From contig NZ_BQXH01000016.1 of assembly GCF_022836475.1 (NCBI RefSeq), positions 1 through 52,869 on the forward strand: a stretch of DNA of 52,869 nt. The letters are read 5' to 3'. A program made the translations under genes and the position numbers. Below are positions 24,045 to 32,322 of this stretch, one piece after another (the stretch's first letter is position 1; each line of letters starts with the position of its first letter). The DNA is from Ligilactobacillus pabuli. GTDB lineage: Bacteria; Bacillota; Bacilli; Lactobacillales; Lactobacillaceae. Below the pieces are notes generated by a model. That model saw nothing but the letters and a program-made list of their open reading frames with translations. It did not search any database and had not been told where the DNA came from.

Positions 24045-24614
24045 ATGTGTGGCAGATTTATGTTTCAACCAGAAATTAGTCAGGAAATGACTCAAATATA
24101 TCGTTTGGCACAGCAGGGCGGTTATCAACCCAAGGTTGGTGAAATTTTTCCGACTGATCAAACAGCCCTGATCGTGGCCGGACAAAGACAAGTCCAGGTC
24201 GTCGCAATGAAGTGGGGCTTTCCTGGCTTTAAACCAGGGCAAACTTTGGTGAATGCACGGGCTGAAACGGTTCAAACTAAGCCGATGTTTGCCGCAGCCT
24301 TTGCCAGTCAGCGTTGCGTTTATCCGACTACGGGATTTTTTGAATGGAACAACCACAAAGAAAAGTTTTGGTTCAACTATGGTCAAGAGTCGGAACCGTT
24401 ATATATTGCGGGCTGTTACGCTAATTTTGACGGAGTTGATCAGAGTATTTTGTTAACGACTGAACCTAATCCGCAAGTAGCTGCAATTCATGATCGGATG
24501 CCGTTGATTTTGGCTAAAAATCAAATCAACCGCTGGATCTACCAAGAAGATTTTGCCCGTAACTTTTTACAAGCAGCGATGCCGCCATTGACGAGTCAAA
24601 GTTGGAAGAAGTAA
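24045..24614 (+). CDS. SRAP-family DNA-protein crosslink protein (YedK/HMCES)
   Basis: A 189-aa SOS-response-associated protein that covalently shields abasic sites in single-stranded DNA through its N-terminal cysteine. The key residues are present: Cys2 in MCGRFMF, Asn in LVNARAETV, Glu in GFFEWNN and His in IHDRMPLIL. The start must be ATG 24045, preceded by GGAGG, because an upstream in-frame ATG would bury Cys2. Monocistronic and divergent from ktrB. I see no obvious SOS box. Confidence 0.9.
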   Translation: MCGRFMFQPEISQEMTQIYRLAQQGGYQPKVGEIFPTDQTALIVAGQRQVQVVAMKWGFPGFKPGQTLVNARAETVQTKPMFAAAFASQRCVYPTTGFFEWNNHKEKFWFNYGQESEPLYIAGCYANFDGVDQSILLTTEPNPQVAAIHDRMPLILAKNQINRWIYQEDFARNFLQAAMPPLTSQSWKK

Positions 24615-24688
24615 GGTGGTTAGTAGTACATAAGGTTGTGTACTTTGACAACCAGTAGTTGACGTGAATAGAGAGGAAATGGATTTTT

Positions 24689-25846
24689 TTGAAAAAACCA
24701 GGAAGATTATTAATTATTGGTATTATTTTATATGCGGGGTGTATGAGAACTCCAATTGGGTTAGTGTCGCCACTGCTAACGAATATTCAGCGGACGTTGG
24801 GTGTTCCCGCCAGCTTGTTAGGGAGTCTCACTACGATCCCATTACTATGTTTTGCACTATTTTCACCTTTTGTGCCCAAGTTGGGTCAAAAGTATGGCAA
24901 TGAAGTTTTAATGTTCGTTGCAGTCTTGATCTTGGCAATTGGAAACTACTTGCGAGTCTTCTCTACGGCAATGTTACTAGGCGGGACCCTCTTGGTGGGC
25001 TTATCAATTGCGGTGTTAAATGTTTTGATGCCAGTGACGATCGCACAGGAGTATCCGCAAAGAGTAGGGGTCATGACGAGTGTTTATACTTTTTCAATGA
25101 CACTATTTAGTGCGCTGACTTCTGGTCAAAGTGTGGCTTTAGCTCATCAAATCGGTTGGCAAAAGACGATGCAAAGTGTCTCTGTTCTAGCTGTCTTAGG
25201 ATTACTCTTTTGGCTGCCAGCTTTGAAAAACAATCATCGTGCAACTAGCGGTAAAAAGAAGGGCAGCTCTGTTTGGCACGCACGGGGAGCTTGGTATTTA
25301 TCAGCTTTCATGGGCTTGCAGTCCTTGCTGTTTTATACCACATTAACTTGGGTCCCAACAATTCTAGTTTCACATGGTATGTCTCAGGGACAAGCCAGTC
25401 AGCTTTTTGGGTTAATGCAGCTAGCTTCCTTAGTTACTAGTTATTTTGTGCCGATCTTGGCTTATAAGTTTAAACGCACGCGTGGAATCATTTTGTCAAT
25501 GACTGCCGGTTTCTTAGCGGGAATTGGGCTGCTAATGGTTCCAACGGCTAGTGTTGGATTAACAGTGGTCGTAGTGGTCGTCTTAGGTTTGGCTTCAAAT
25601 ATGGCCTTTAGTTTAGCGATGGCTTTATTTAACATTAAAACTGATGAACCAGAACAAACCGCCGAAATTTCCGGAATGGCACAGGCGGTCGGCTATATCT
25701 TAGCTGCTTTTGGACCAGTTGGCTTTGGGTATTTACAGCAACTAACAGGTTCATGGAACTTACCATTAATTTTGTTATTAGTTGTGGTCGTCATTCTTGC
25801 CCTGGCTGGCTTAGCGGTCGACCGACGCCGGACGATTTTTGACTAG
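24689..25846 (+). CDS. MFS transporter, CynX/cyanate-permease-like
   Basis: A 385-aa major facilitator with 12 helices of the CynX/NimT subgroup. The opening YAGCMRTPIGLVSPLLTNIQ, the long central loop near 190-200 (NNHRATSGKKKGSS) and FNIKTDEPEQTAEISGMAQAVGYILAAFGP in helix 9-10 fit this group. TTG start 9-10 nt behind AGAGGAAA. The GNAT gene follows 54 bp downstream and may share the transcript. Substrate unknown; members take up or expel small anions and nitroimidazole-like drugs. Confidence 0.8.
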   Translation: MKKPGRLLIIGIILYAGCMRTPIGLVSPLLTNIQRTLGVPASLLGSLTTIPLLCFALFSPFVPKLGQKYGNEVLMFVAVLILAIGNYLRVFSTAMLLGGTLLVGLSIAVLNVLMPVTIAQEYPQRVGVMTSVYTFSMTLFSALTSGQSVALAHQIGWQKTMQSVSVLAVLGLLFWLPALKNNHRATSGKKKGSSVWHARGAWYLSAFMGLQSLLFYTTLTWVPTILVSHGMSQGQASQLFGLMQLASLVTSYFVPILAYKFKRTRGIILSMTAGFLAGIGLLMVPTASVGLTVVVVVVLGLASNMAFSLAMALFNIKTDEPEQTAEISGMAQAVGYILAAFGPVGFGYLQQLTGSWNLPLILLLVVVVILALAGLAVDRRRTIFD

Positions 25847-25900
25847 GAATGTCACTATTGAGGTTTAGGTTTGAAAGTTGATAGAGGAAAGGAAACACTT

Positions 25901-26380
25901 ATGAAATTAATTCAATATTCTGCAGAGTATGCCCAGGGAATAACTGACTATGTGTTACGAGATGATTATTATTCTAAGCAACCTCTAATTGCAGTCAAAC
26001 AGGCTGCAGAAAGTCAAAGCAGTTTTCCCATCCTCGCCTTTCACAACGGGATCTTAGTTAGTTTTTTTGTTTTAGATAGTGGTAGCGAAAAAAGCAAGTA
26101 TACACTGCAAAAAAACACTATGCTATTGAAAAGCTTTTCAACGGATACAAGATATGTTGGTCAGGGATTTGGATCTCAAGCTTTAAGTGCACTACCGACT
26201 TTTATGGCAACCAATTTTCCTAAGATAAAAGCAGTGGTATTGGGAGTTAATCAAAATAATCTTCCTGCCATCAGACTCTACCAAAAGTGTGGGTTCAAGG
26301 ATACTGGCCGGAAATACTTGGGACAAATTGGCTGGCAACTGATTTTTGTCTTATCATTATCAAAGCTAGACAGTAAATAA
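25901..26380 (+). CDS. GNAT-family N-acetyltransferase
   Basis: A 159-aa acetyltransferase with acetyl-CoA loop RYVGQGFGSQAL (about 85-96, Q/GxGxG type) and the C-terminal NLPAIRLYQKCGFKDTG block. ATG 25901 follows GAGGAAAGG; a TTG ten codons upstream would include that site and was rejected. The target of acetylation is not evident. Confidence 0.85.
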   Translation: MKLIQYSAEYAQGITDYVLRDDYYSKQPLIAVKQAAESQSSFPILAFHNGILVSFFVLDSGSEKSKYTLQKNTMLLKSFSTDTRYVGQGFGSQALSALPTFMATNFPKIKAVVLGVNQNNLPAIRLYQKCGFKDTGRKYLGQIGWQLIFVLSLSKLDSK

Positions 26381-26423
26381 GTTGTTTTTAGTTGTTTGAA
26401 CATTAACTGGAAATGTTAGAAAA

Positions 26424-26470
26424 AAAGACGAGCTGTAAAAATCGATTTTAGATTTCTGCAGCTCGTCTTT
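26424..26470. terminator. Bidirectional terminator between GNAT and msrB
   Basis: AAAGACGAGCTG pairs with CAGCTCGTCTTT (bulge at one side), with A runs upstream and T-rich sequence downstream, so it can serve both convergent genes. Confidence 0.75.
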
Positions 26471-26501
26471 ATTATATTCTAACTGAGTTAGTACTGTGTT
26501 C

Positions 26502-26933
26502 TTATTCAAATAACTGAGCGTATTCTCCGTAACCTTTTTCGGCTAATTTGTCAACGGGGATAAATTTGAGCGAAGCTGAGTTAATGCAGTAACGCAAACC
26601 GCCTTGGTCAATGGGACCATCCGTGAAAACATGCCCTAAATGGGAATTGGCTTGTTTGCTGCGAACTTCCGTACGGTGCATGAAATGAGATGAGTCATAA
26701 CTGCGGGTCACGCTATCTTTGCTTAAGGTTTTAGTAAATGAAGGCCATCCGCAACCAGCGTCGTATTTGTCACGCGAGGAAAAAAGCGGTTCGCCGCTAA
26801 CAACATCGACGTAGATCCCTTCCTGATAAAAATCATCGTATTCGCCAGAAAAAGGCATTTCTGTCGCTGCATTTTGAGTGACTTCATATTGTTCTTTGGT
26901 TAATTTTTGCTTGAGTTCTTCTTGATCAGCCAT
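26502..26933 (-). CDS. msrB: Peptide-methionine (R)-S-oxide reductase
   Basis: A 143-aa repair enzyme that reduces methionine-R-sulfoxide. Family blocks are complete: [51 protein letters not shown] and [11 protein letters not shown] with the catalytic Cys. The zinc-binding CxxC pairs of some MsrB forms are absent. I start at ATG 26933 (MADQEEL) with GAGGAG 12 nt upstream; a TTG directly on that site was rejected. No msrA is adjacent. Confidence 0.95.
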   Translation of the reverse strand: MADQEELKQKLTKEQYEVTQNAATEMPFSGEYDDFYQEGIYVDVVSGEPLFSSRDKYDAGCGWPSFTKTLSKDSVTRSYDSSHFMHRTEVRSKQANSHLGHVFTDGPIDQGGLRYCINSASLKFIPVDKLAEKGYGEYAQLFE

Positions 26934-27130
26934 GTTAATTAACAACTCCTCTGAATTAATTAGTTTTGTACAATGTAGTCCCAGTCAAAGTATGCTGTAA
27001 TAATTTGAAAAAAGCAAAAATTTTGTTTATTAACTTAGTGAATTGTTTGCGCAGAGCCTGGGAGACATGCATAATATGTAGTATTAAGTGTTAGTTAAGA
27101 ATTTTAGATGAAAGATGTGGGGTGCTGCAG

Positions 27131-27841
27131 ATGGAAAAAACACTTGAACTGTCCGCTGTTTCTTATCAGCGGAATCAGCAGTTAATTTTAAATCAAATTA
27201 ATTTAACAGTTGCTCCAGGAACGATTATTGGCTTATTAGGAGAAAATGGTAGTGGTAAAACTACATTAATGCGTTGTATTGCAGGTCTGGCTCAGGGAGT
27301 GACAGGGCAAATTTTTATCAATGGCCACAGCAGTGTCGTTGAAAGGAAGGCCCAGGTTAGCTATTTGGACGCGTTGGGCGGATTTTCACGCCGCACTAAA
27401 ATTGCTGATGTGGTTGAATTTTACGCAGCTGTCTACCCGGATTTTAATGTCGATCAATATCGTGAACTCAGTGATTTTTTAAAGAATATCAATGGTCAGC
27501 AAAAGCTTGGCGATTTGTCACAAGGACAAAAAGAAAAGTTGTTGTTAAGTTTAGCATTAGCCCGACAAACGGCAGTTTATTTATTGGATGAACCCTTTAA
27601 AGGATTGGATAATCATACCCGTAAGCAGCTGTTACGGAGCTTAGTTCAGTGGAAGTCACCAGATTCTGTGATCATTATTTGTGATCATTATCTGACTGAA
27701 CTGACTGGTGTCTTAGATGAGGTTGTGATTTTAAATGAGCGGCAACTTGTAGCACGTGAGAAAATAAGTCGCTTAAAACAGCAACAAATTAGTTTAGAGG
27801 ACTATTACGAACAACAATTAGTACAGAAGTGGGGTGAGTAG
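27131..27841 (+). CDS. ABC transporter ATP-binding protein
   Basis: A 236-aa ATPase with Walker A GLLGENGSGKTT, signature variant LSQGQKEKLLLSLAL, Walker B VYLLDEPFKGLD and switch His in IICDHYLTEL. It pairs with the membrane protein encoded immediately downstream (next ATG directly after the stop). ATG 27131 is preceded by GTGGGGTG; a GTG three codons upstream is part of that site. The small two-gene layout suggests an exporter of the bacitracin/lantibiotic-immunity or membrane-stress class, but the substrate is unknown. Confidence 0.85.
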   Translation: MEKTLELSAVSYQRNQQLILNQINLTVAPGTIIGLLGENGSGKTTLMRCIAGLAQGVTGQIFINGHSSVVERKAQVSYLDALGGFSRRTKIADVVEFYAAVYPDFNVDQYRELSDFLKNINGQQKLGDLSQGQKEKLLLSLALARQTAVYLLDEPFKGLDNHTRKQLLRSLVQWKSPDSVIIICDHYLTELTGVLDEVVILNERQLVAREKISRLKQQQISLEDYYEQQLVQKWGE

Positions 27842-28621
27842 ATGACGGACTTTAAGCAACTCGTGCGGGTTTTTTTAACGGATAAAATTCGCATTGTGGG
27901 TAGTGTCATTACGGTTTATGTAGCGGCGACACTGTTGTCACTAGTTCCTGCATTATTTAACGGCCCGGTTTTTGACAAATGTTGGAGCAACTTAATGCTC
28001 TTGTATGCGGCAGGCTGGGGAAGCGTTGCCGCACTGTTAGCTGGTGCTTTGTTAGCCTATAGCAATGAAAAAGTTTATCGGACTAACCGTTATCGTTTGC
28101 TGCCTGTCAGTAATGGAAAACTGTATAGCGCAAATTTATTTAGTTCATTTCTAGCTTATATACTAGTTTTTCTAGCAGAACTAATTTTTGTCTTGATTTA
28201 CTACTTATTTAACATTAAGACTGTTCGGGCACTGATTGCGCATAGTTTTGCGGGCTTTGAATTACGCTTAAGTTTGATTTTGGTTTTTGCCTTTTTAGTA
28301 GGGTTGTTAACGATGGTTTTTTGGTGGTCGATTGCTAGTCTGGTCCATTTGTTAACGGCCACGATCACGCGGACATTGCCTGACAAACACCAACTTATTG
28401 CGCAGTGCTTGATTTATGCGGCCTTGATCATGGCAGTAGTGCGCACTTATTTTGCAGTTAAAGCTTGGTGGTCGCAACTTGCTGACTTACCATTTATGGT
28501 GACATCCGTTAATGCCTATTTATCTCCAGTCTGGGCTGCATTGATTTTATTGGTGCTAACACTAGTCTTGGGTGTGATTAATGTCTGGTTGTTGGAACAT
28601 CAAGTGGAAACAAAACAGTAG
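27842..28621 (+). CDS. ABC transporter membrane subunit
   Basis: A 259-aa integral membrane protein with six predicted helices (about 18-38, 55-75, 100-125, 145-170, 195-215, 230-252). It has no homology-defining motif that I recognise. The ATG follows the ATPase stop with no gap, and the ribosome binding site lies in the end of that gene, so the two are translationally coupled and form one transporter. The downstream gap leads to the bmpA promoter. Confidence 0.75.
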   Translation: MTDFKQLVRVFLTDKIRIVGSVITVYVAATLLSLVPALFNGPVFDKCWSNLMLLYAAGWGSVAALLAGALLAYSNEKVYRTNRYRLLPVSNGKLYSANLFSSFLAYILVFLAELIFVLIYYLFNIKTVRALIAHSFAGFELRLSLILVFAFLVGLLTMVFWWSIASLVHLLTATITRTLPDKHQLIAQCLIYAALIMAVVRTYFAVKAWWSQLADLPFMVTSVNAYLSPVWAALILLVLTLVLGVINVWLLEHQVETKQ

Positions 28622-28705
28622 TGAGTGAATGGTCCGGTGCAATTTTAAGAATGGACTGTAATTATTTTTTTAATAGGCTAGACCAATTTTTGAAATGGTC
28701 TGAAA

Positions 28706-28820
28706 AATGTTCGTCTTTTATTTTTGAAATTAGATAGTAATTAGTATTTTAACCTTTTAATAAATAGAAAGCGAACTTTATGCTTGAAATAACAAAAAAT
28801 ATATTGCTTTTCTGAACGAA
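28706..28820 (+). promoter_or_regulatory. Candidate PurR boxes upstream of bmpA
   Basis: Three PurBox-like sites (consensus AWWWCCGAACWWT): AATGTTCGTCTTT inverted at 28706-28718, GAAAGCGAACTTT at 28767-28779 and TTTTCTGAACGAA at 28808-28820. All keep the CGAAC/TGAAC core; the third lies between -35 and -10. Purine control of a nucleoside transporter would make sense. Matches are imperfect. Confidence 0.4.
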
Positions 28821-28831
28821 AAAGGTATACT
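28804..28831 (+). promoter_or_regulatory. Promoter of bmpA
   Basis: TTGCTT (28804-28809), a 16-bp spacer and TATACT (28826-28831), about 50 bp upstream of the start codon. Confidence 0.6.
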
Positions 28832-28879
28832 TATTGATGGAAAGAGCTACAATACATTTTTTAAGGGGTGCACATAAAA

Positions 28880-29908
28880 ATGAAGAAAAAAGCAACTGCG
28901 CTTTTGGCTGCAACATTGATGTTAGGTACAATTTTAGTTGGATGCGGAAACAAAAACTCTGATTCCGATAAGGGCGGTACCAAGCATACAGTTGCATTAG
29001 TTACTGATGGCGGTGGAATCGATGATAAATCATTTAATCAATCTGCCTGGGAAGGTATGAAAGCTTGGGGTAAGCAACACGACTTGAAGAAAGGCGTGAA
29101 TGGCTACAACTACGCTCAGTCTAATTCTGATTCAGATTTTACACCGAACGTTAACAAGTTAGTTAAGGCTAAGTACCAAACAATTTTTGGAATTGGTTAT
29201 AAATTAGCACCAGTCATTGAAAAAACTTCTAAGCAAAACCCAGATACACACTTTGCTATCATTGACGAAGTTGTTAAAGGTCGTAAAAACGTAGCTTCAG
29301 TGACATTTAAAACAGAACAGTCTTCATTCTTAGCTGGTGTTGCAGCAGCCAAGACAACTAAGACAAATAAAGTTGGTTTCGTTGGCGGAATTAAGAGTGA
29401 CGTTATCACAACCTTCGAAAAAGGCTTTATTCAAGGGGTTCATGCGGTTAACCCTAAAATCTCAGTTGACGTGAAATATGTTGGTTCATTTACTAAAGCT
29501 GATGTTGGTAATTCTTTAGCTAGCGCAATGTATAACAACGGCGCTGATGTGATTTTCCATGCAGCCGGTGGTTCCGGTTCTGGTGTCTTCACAGCCGCTA
29601 AAGACAAATCTAAGAATGGCAAAAAAGTTTGGGTCATTGGTGTTGACCAAGATCAAAAAGCCGATGGTAAATACAAGGGCGGTAACGTTACTTTAGCTTC
29701 TGCAGTTAAGGAAGTTGGTAACTCAGTTAAAGATTTGGCTAACAAGTCAATGAATGACAAGTTCCCTGGTGGCAAAGTTGTAACATACCAGTTGAAAGAC
29801 AAAGGTGTTGATTTGATCAACGACAACATGCCAGAAAGCACTCAAAAAGCTGTTCAACAATACAAAGACAAGATTATTAATGGGGACATTACAGTTAAAG
29901 CTGAATAA
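28880..29908 (+). CDS. bmpA: BMP-family nucleoside-binding lipoprotein
   Basis: A 342-aa surface lipoprotein of the Bmp/PnrA family that delivers nucleosides to the NupABC transporter. The signal peptide ends in lipobox LVGCGN. The BMP domain shows ALVTDGGGIDDKSFNQSAWEGM, the ribose-binding segment, FIQGVHAVNP and VIGVDQDQKADGKYKGGNV. ATG 28880 is 9 nt behind AAGGGGTG; an upstream GTG is part of that site. It is separated from nupA by a terminator and five tandem repeat copies. This would let the binding protein be made in excess over the permease, as is common for such systems. Confidence 0.92.
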   Translation: MKKKATALLAATLMLGTILVGCGNKNSDSDKGGTKHTVALVTDGGGIDDKSFNQSAWEGMKAWGKQHDLKKGVNGYNYAQSNSDSDFTPNVNKLVKAKYQTIFGIGYKLAPVIEKTSKQNPDTHFAIIDEVVKGRKNVASVTFKTEQSSFLAGVAAAKTTKTNKVGFVGGIKSDVITTFEKGFIQGVHAVNPKISVDVKYVGSFTKADVGNSLASAMYNNGADVIFHAAGGSGSGVFTAAKDKSKNGKKVWVIGVDQDQKADGKYKGGNVTLASAVKEVGNSVKDLANKSMNDKFPGGKVVTYQLKDKGVDLINDNMPESTQKAVQQYKDKIINGDITVKAE

Positions 29909-29975
29909 GAGCTGACCGTGGCGGTTTAATTACTGCTGTCTAGCGAACCATTTTGCTAAACTAACCTCAGCGTTA

Positions 29976-30015
29976 GGGGTGAAGGATCGGAAAAAACCGA
30001 TTCTTCACCTTTTTG
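29976..30015 (+). terminator. Terminator behind bmpA
   Basis: AGGGGTGAAGGATCGG pairs with CCGATTCTTCACCT around A6 and is followed by TTTTT. It separates bmpA from the repeat array and nupABC; partial read-through is possible. Confidence 0.85.
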
Positions 30016-30147
30016 CTAATATAAAGAATTGTTAAAGATTAACTGGAAATTTAACCCTTTTGTTCAGTATAATTATAGTTGGGGTATTGTGTAGCCAAAA
30101 CTAGTTAGACTAGCTGAGGTTGCCGGCCCTGAATACTTAAGGTTCAT

Positions 30148-30270
30148 AGTCGAGCTACGTGAAACAGAAAGCTCCGCCCATCCAAACTCAGGGTTAATAC
30201 CGAAACCGCATTAATTCCTGAGTCCCGATGGTGCTCGCTTTCTCCCGTTTCACTCCGCTCTGTTATTCAT
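30148..30270 (+). repeat. Nested-hairpin repeat, array copy 1
   Basis: Outer arms GTGAAAC-AGAAAG and CTTTCT-CCC-GTTTCAC; middle pair CCATC/GATGG; inner ACTCAGG/CCTGAGT capped by TTAAT...ATTAA. Same subtype as the copy at 37188. A lone unit resembling the 41-bp family (TTGCCGGCCCTGAATACTTAAGG) precedes it at 30120-30142. Confidence 0.85.
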
Positions 30271-30391
30271 AGTCGAGCTACGCCAGTCAGGACTTTCCGC
30301 CCATCCAAGACCAGCCTTCAATGCCAAAAGCGCATTAAAGACTAGTCTCCGATGATGCTCGAGTCCTCCCGACTGGCTCCACTCTGTTATT
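30271..30391 (+). repeat. Nested-hairpin repeat, array copy 2
   Basis: Outer arms CCAGTC-AGGACT and AGTCCT-CCC-GACTGG, completely different in sequence from copy 1 yet equally complementary, with the same CCC bulge. Inner loop AATGCCAAAAGCGCATT. Confidence 0.85.
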
Positions 30392-30519
30392 AGTCGAGCT
30401 ACGTGTGGCAAGAGATTCCGCTTATCCAACTCAATCAACACATCACTGAGAAACGTGATTTTCTGGCTGAGTCCGATAATGCTCGTTGCTTAACCGCCAC
30501 GCTCTGCTCTGTTATCCAT
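30392..30519 (+). repeat. Nested-hairpin repeat, array copy 3
   Basis: 128 bp. Outer arms GTGGC and GCCAC with AAG/CTT inside; inner ACTCA...TGAGT capped by ATCAC-TGAGAAAC-GTGAT. Close to copy 5 and to 37310-37435. Confidence 0.85.
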
Positions 30520-30640
30520 AGTCGAGCTGCGCAAACCAACTTCCCCCACTTATCCAAGTCCGGTCTTTAGTGCCAAAAGCGCATTAAAGACCAGCCTCCG
30601 ATAATGCTCAGAAGTTCCCGGTTTGTTCCGCTCTGTTATT
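30520..30640 (+). repeat. Nested-hairpin repeat, array copy 4
   Basis: Outer arms CAAACC-AACTT and AAGTT-CCC-GGTTTG; inner GGTCTTTA/TAAAGACC. Again new arm sequences with kept pairing and the CCC bulge. Confidence 0.85.
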
Positions 30641-30763
30641 AGTCGAGCTACGTGTGGCAAGAGATTCCGCTTATCTAACTCAACCAGCACATCACTGAGA
30701 AACGTGATTTTCTGGCTGAGTCCGATAATGCTCGTCTCTTAACCGCCACGCTCCGCTCTGTTA
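30641..30763 (+). repeat. Nested-hairpin repeat, array copy 5, next to nupA
   Basis: Outer arms GTGGC-AAGAGA and TCTCTT-AACC-GCCAC; inner ACTCAACCAG.../CTGGCTGAGT. Ends 20 bp before the nupA start codon, directly before the TAGGAGG site. Confidence 0.85.
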
Positions 30764-30783
30764 AAAATTATAGGAGGCCCACA

Positions 30784-32322
30784 ATGACGGAAACTGTCGT
30801 TGAAATGAGACATATTACCAAAAAATTTGGTGAATTTAAAGCAAATGATGACATTTCGTTGAGTTTGCATCAAGGCGAAATTTTAGCCCTCTTGGGGGAA
30901 AATGGTGCCGGTAAGTCAACCTTAATGGGAATGTTGTCTGGTTTGCTTGAAACAACTTCTGGCGAAATTTTAATTAATGGTCGAGAAGTTAAGATGAAAA
31001 ATCCTCGTGATGCTAAACACTACGGGATTGGAATGGTGCATCAGCATTTTATGTTGATTCCTGCCTTTACAGTGTTGGAAAACATTATTCTAGGTGATGA
31101 ACCAATTAAAGGCGGCGTTCGGATCGATTACGCTGGTGCCGAAAAGAAGATTCAAGAACTTTCTGACCGTTATCAATTAGATATTGATGTGCACGCTAAA
31201 GTTCGTGATATTACAGTGGGAATGCAACAACGGGTTGAAATTATGAAGGCTTTGTATCGTGAGGCCAACATCTTTATTTTTGACGAACCAACTGCTGCGT
31301 TAACTCCGCAAGAAATTGAACAGTTGATGAAAATTTTCCGAGCCTTAGCTGATGAAGGTAAATCAATTATCTTTATTACTCATAAACTAAAGGAAATTAA
31401 GGAAGCTGCCGACCGTTGTGTAGTTATCCGTAGTGGACGCGTGATCGATACCGTTCAGATCGAAGGGGTCTCTGAAGAAAGACTGGCCGAAATGATGGTT
31501 GGTCGTAAGTTACGGAATACTGTGGAAAAGAAAGTCGTTGACCAAAAACAAGTTGTGTTGGATGTCCAACAATTGAACGTTGAAAAAAATAGCCGTCTGA
31601 TGGTTAAGAATCTTAGTTTGCAAGTGCATACGGGTGAAATCGTCGGGGTGGCTGGTGTCGATGGAAATGGCCAGTCTGAATTAATTGACGCCATTACAGG
31701 GATGCAAAAAATTAAGTCAGGCTCAGTTGAAATCATGGGTAAACATTATGAAAACAAGCCAGTTAGAAGTATTACTGAAGCTGGGGTTGGTTATATTCCA
31801 GAAGATCGGCAAACGGTCGGCTTGATTTTACCACTGTCATTAGCTGAAAATTTGTCATTGAAGAATTACTACCAAAAACCAGCCAATAAGTCAGGTGTGT
31901 TGAACTATCAATACATTAACGAACACGGCCGGAAGTTGATCAAGGACTTTGATATTCGTTCGCAAAGTGAACAGATCTCAGTGGGCTCACTTTCTGGTGG
32001 GAACCAACAAAAAGTTGTTGTTGCTCGCGAAATTGCGAGTGATCCTAACTTACTAATTGCTGCCAATCCAACACGTGGGGTCGACGTTGGGGCAATCGAA
32101 TATATTCATGAAATGATCAACCAGGAAAGAAACTCAGGTAAGGCGATCTTACTAGTTAGTTTTGAATTAGATGAAATTCTGAAATTATCTGACCGCATCG
32201 TCGTCATGCATGAAGGAGAAATTGTCGGGGAAATCGATCCAAAAGAGACCTCCTCACAAGAATTAGGTTTGATGATGGCCGGTAAAAAAGTTCAAACGAA
32301 AACACAGGAGGCAGCAAATTGA
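30784..32322 (+). CDS. nupA: Nucleoside ABC transporter, double ATPase subunit
   Basis: A 512-aa protein with two ABC domains in tandem, as in the sugar/nucleoside CUT2-type importers (YufO, NupA). Domain 1 has Walker A LLGENGAGKST, Walker B FIFDEPTAALTP and a variant signature (ITVGMQQRVEIMKAL). Domain 2 has a degenerate Walker A (VAGVDGNGQSEL) and the signature SLSGGNQQKVVVAREI. Such asymmetry is normal in this family. ATG with TAGGAGG. It overlaps nupB by 4 bp (TTGA). The gene is preceded by a five-copy repeat array with no clear promoter, so transcription probably enters through the array or starts within it. Confidence 0.93.
   Translation: MTETVVEMRHITKKFGEFKANDDISLSLHQGEILALLGENGAGKSTLMGMLSGLLETTSGEILINGREVKMKNPRDAKHYGIGMVHQHFMLIPAFTVLENIILGDEPIKGGVRIDYAGAEKKIQELSDRYQLDIDVHAKVRDITVGMQQRVEIMKALYREANIFIFDEPTAALTPQEIEQLMKIFRALADEGKSIIFITHKLKEIKEAADRCVVIRSGRVIDTVQIEGVSEERLAEMMVGRKLRNTVEKKVVDQKQVVLDVQQLNVEKNSRLMVKNLSLQVHTGEIVGVAGVDGNGQSELIDAITGMQKIKSGSVEIMGKHYENKPVRSITEAGVGYIPEDRQTVGLILPLSLAENLSLKNYYQKPANKSGVLNYQYINEHGRKLIKDFDIRSQSEQISVGSLSGGNQQKVVVAREIASDPNLLIAANPTRGVDVGAIEYIHEMINQERNSGKAILLVSFELDEILKLSDRIVVMHEGEIVGEIDPKETSSQELGLMMAGKKVQTKTQEAAN

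Noticed and set aside
24664-24903. 79-aa frame overlapping the start of the CynX-like gene
   Set aside because: Out of frame with a clearly coding 12-helix transporter whose TTG start has a proper ribosome binding site.
30250-30441. 63-aa open frame on the minus strand within the repeat array
   Set aside because: It lies wholly in the non-coding repeats, has no ribosome binding site and arises from the repeat sequence.
30148-30763. Tandem repeats as a CRISPR array
   Set aside because: Units are ~122 bp and self-complementary over nearly their whole length, with no short constant repeat and unique spacer alternation, and no cas genes are nearby.
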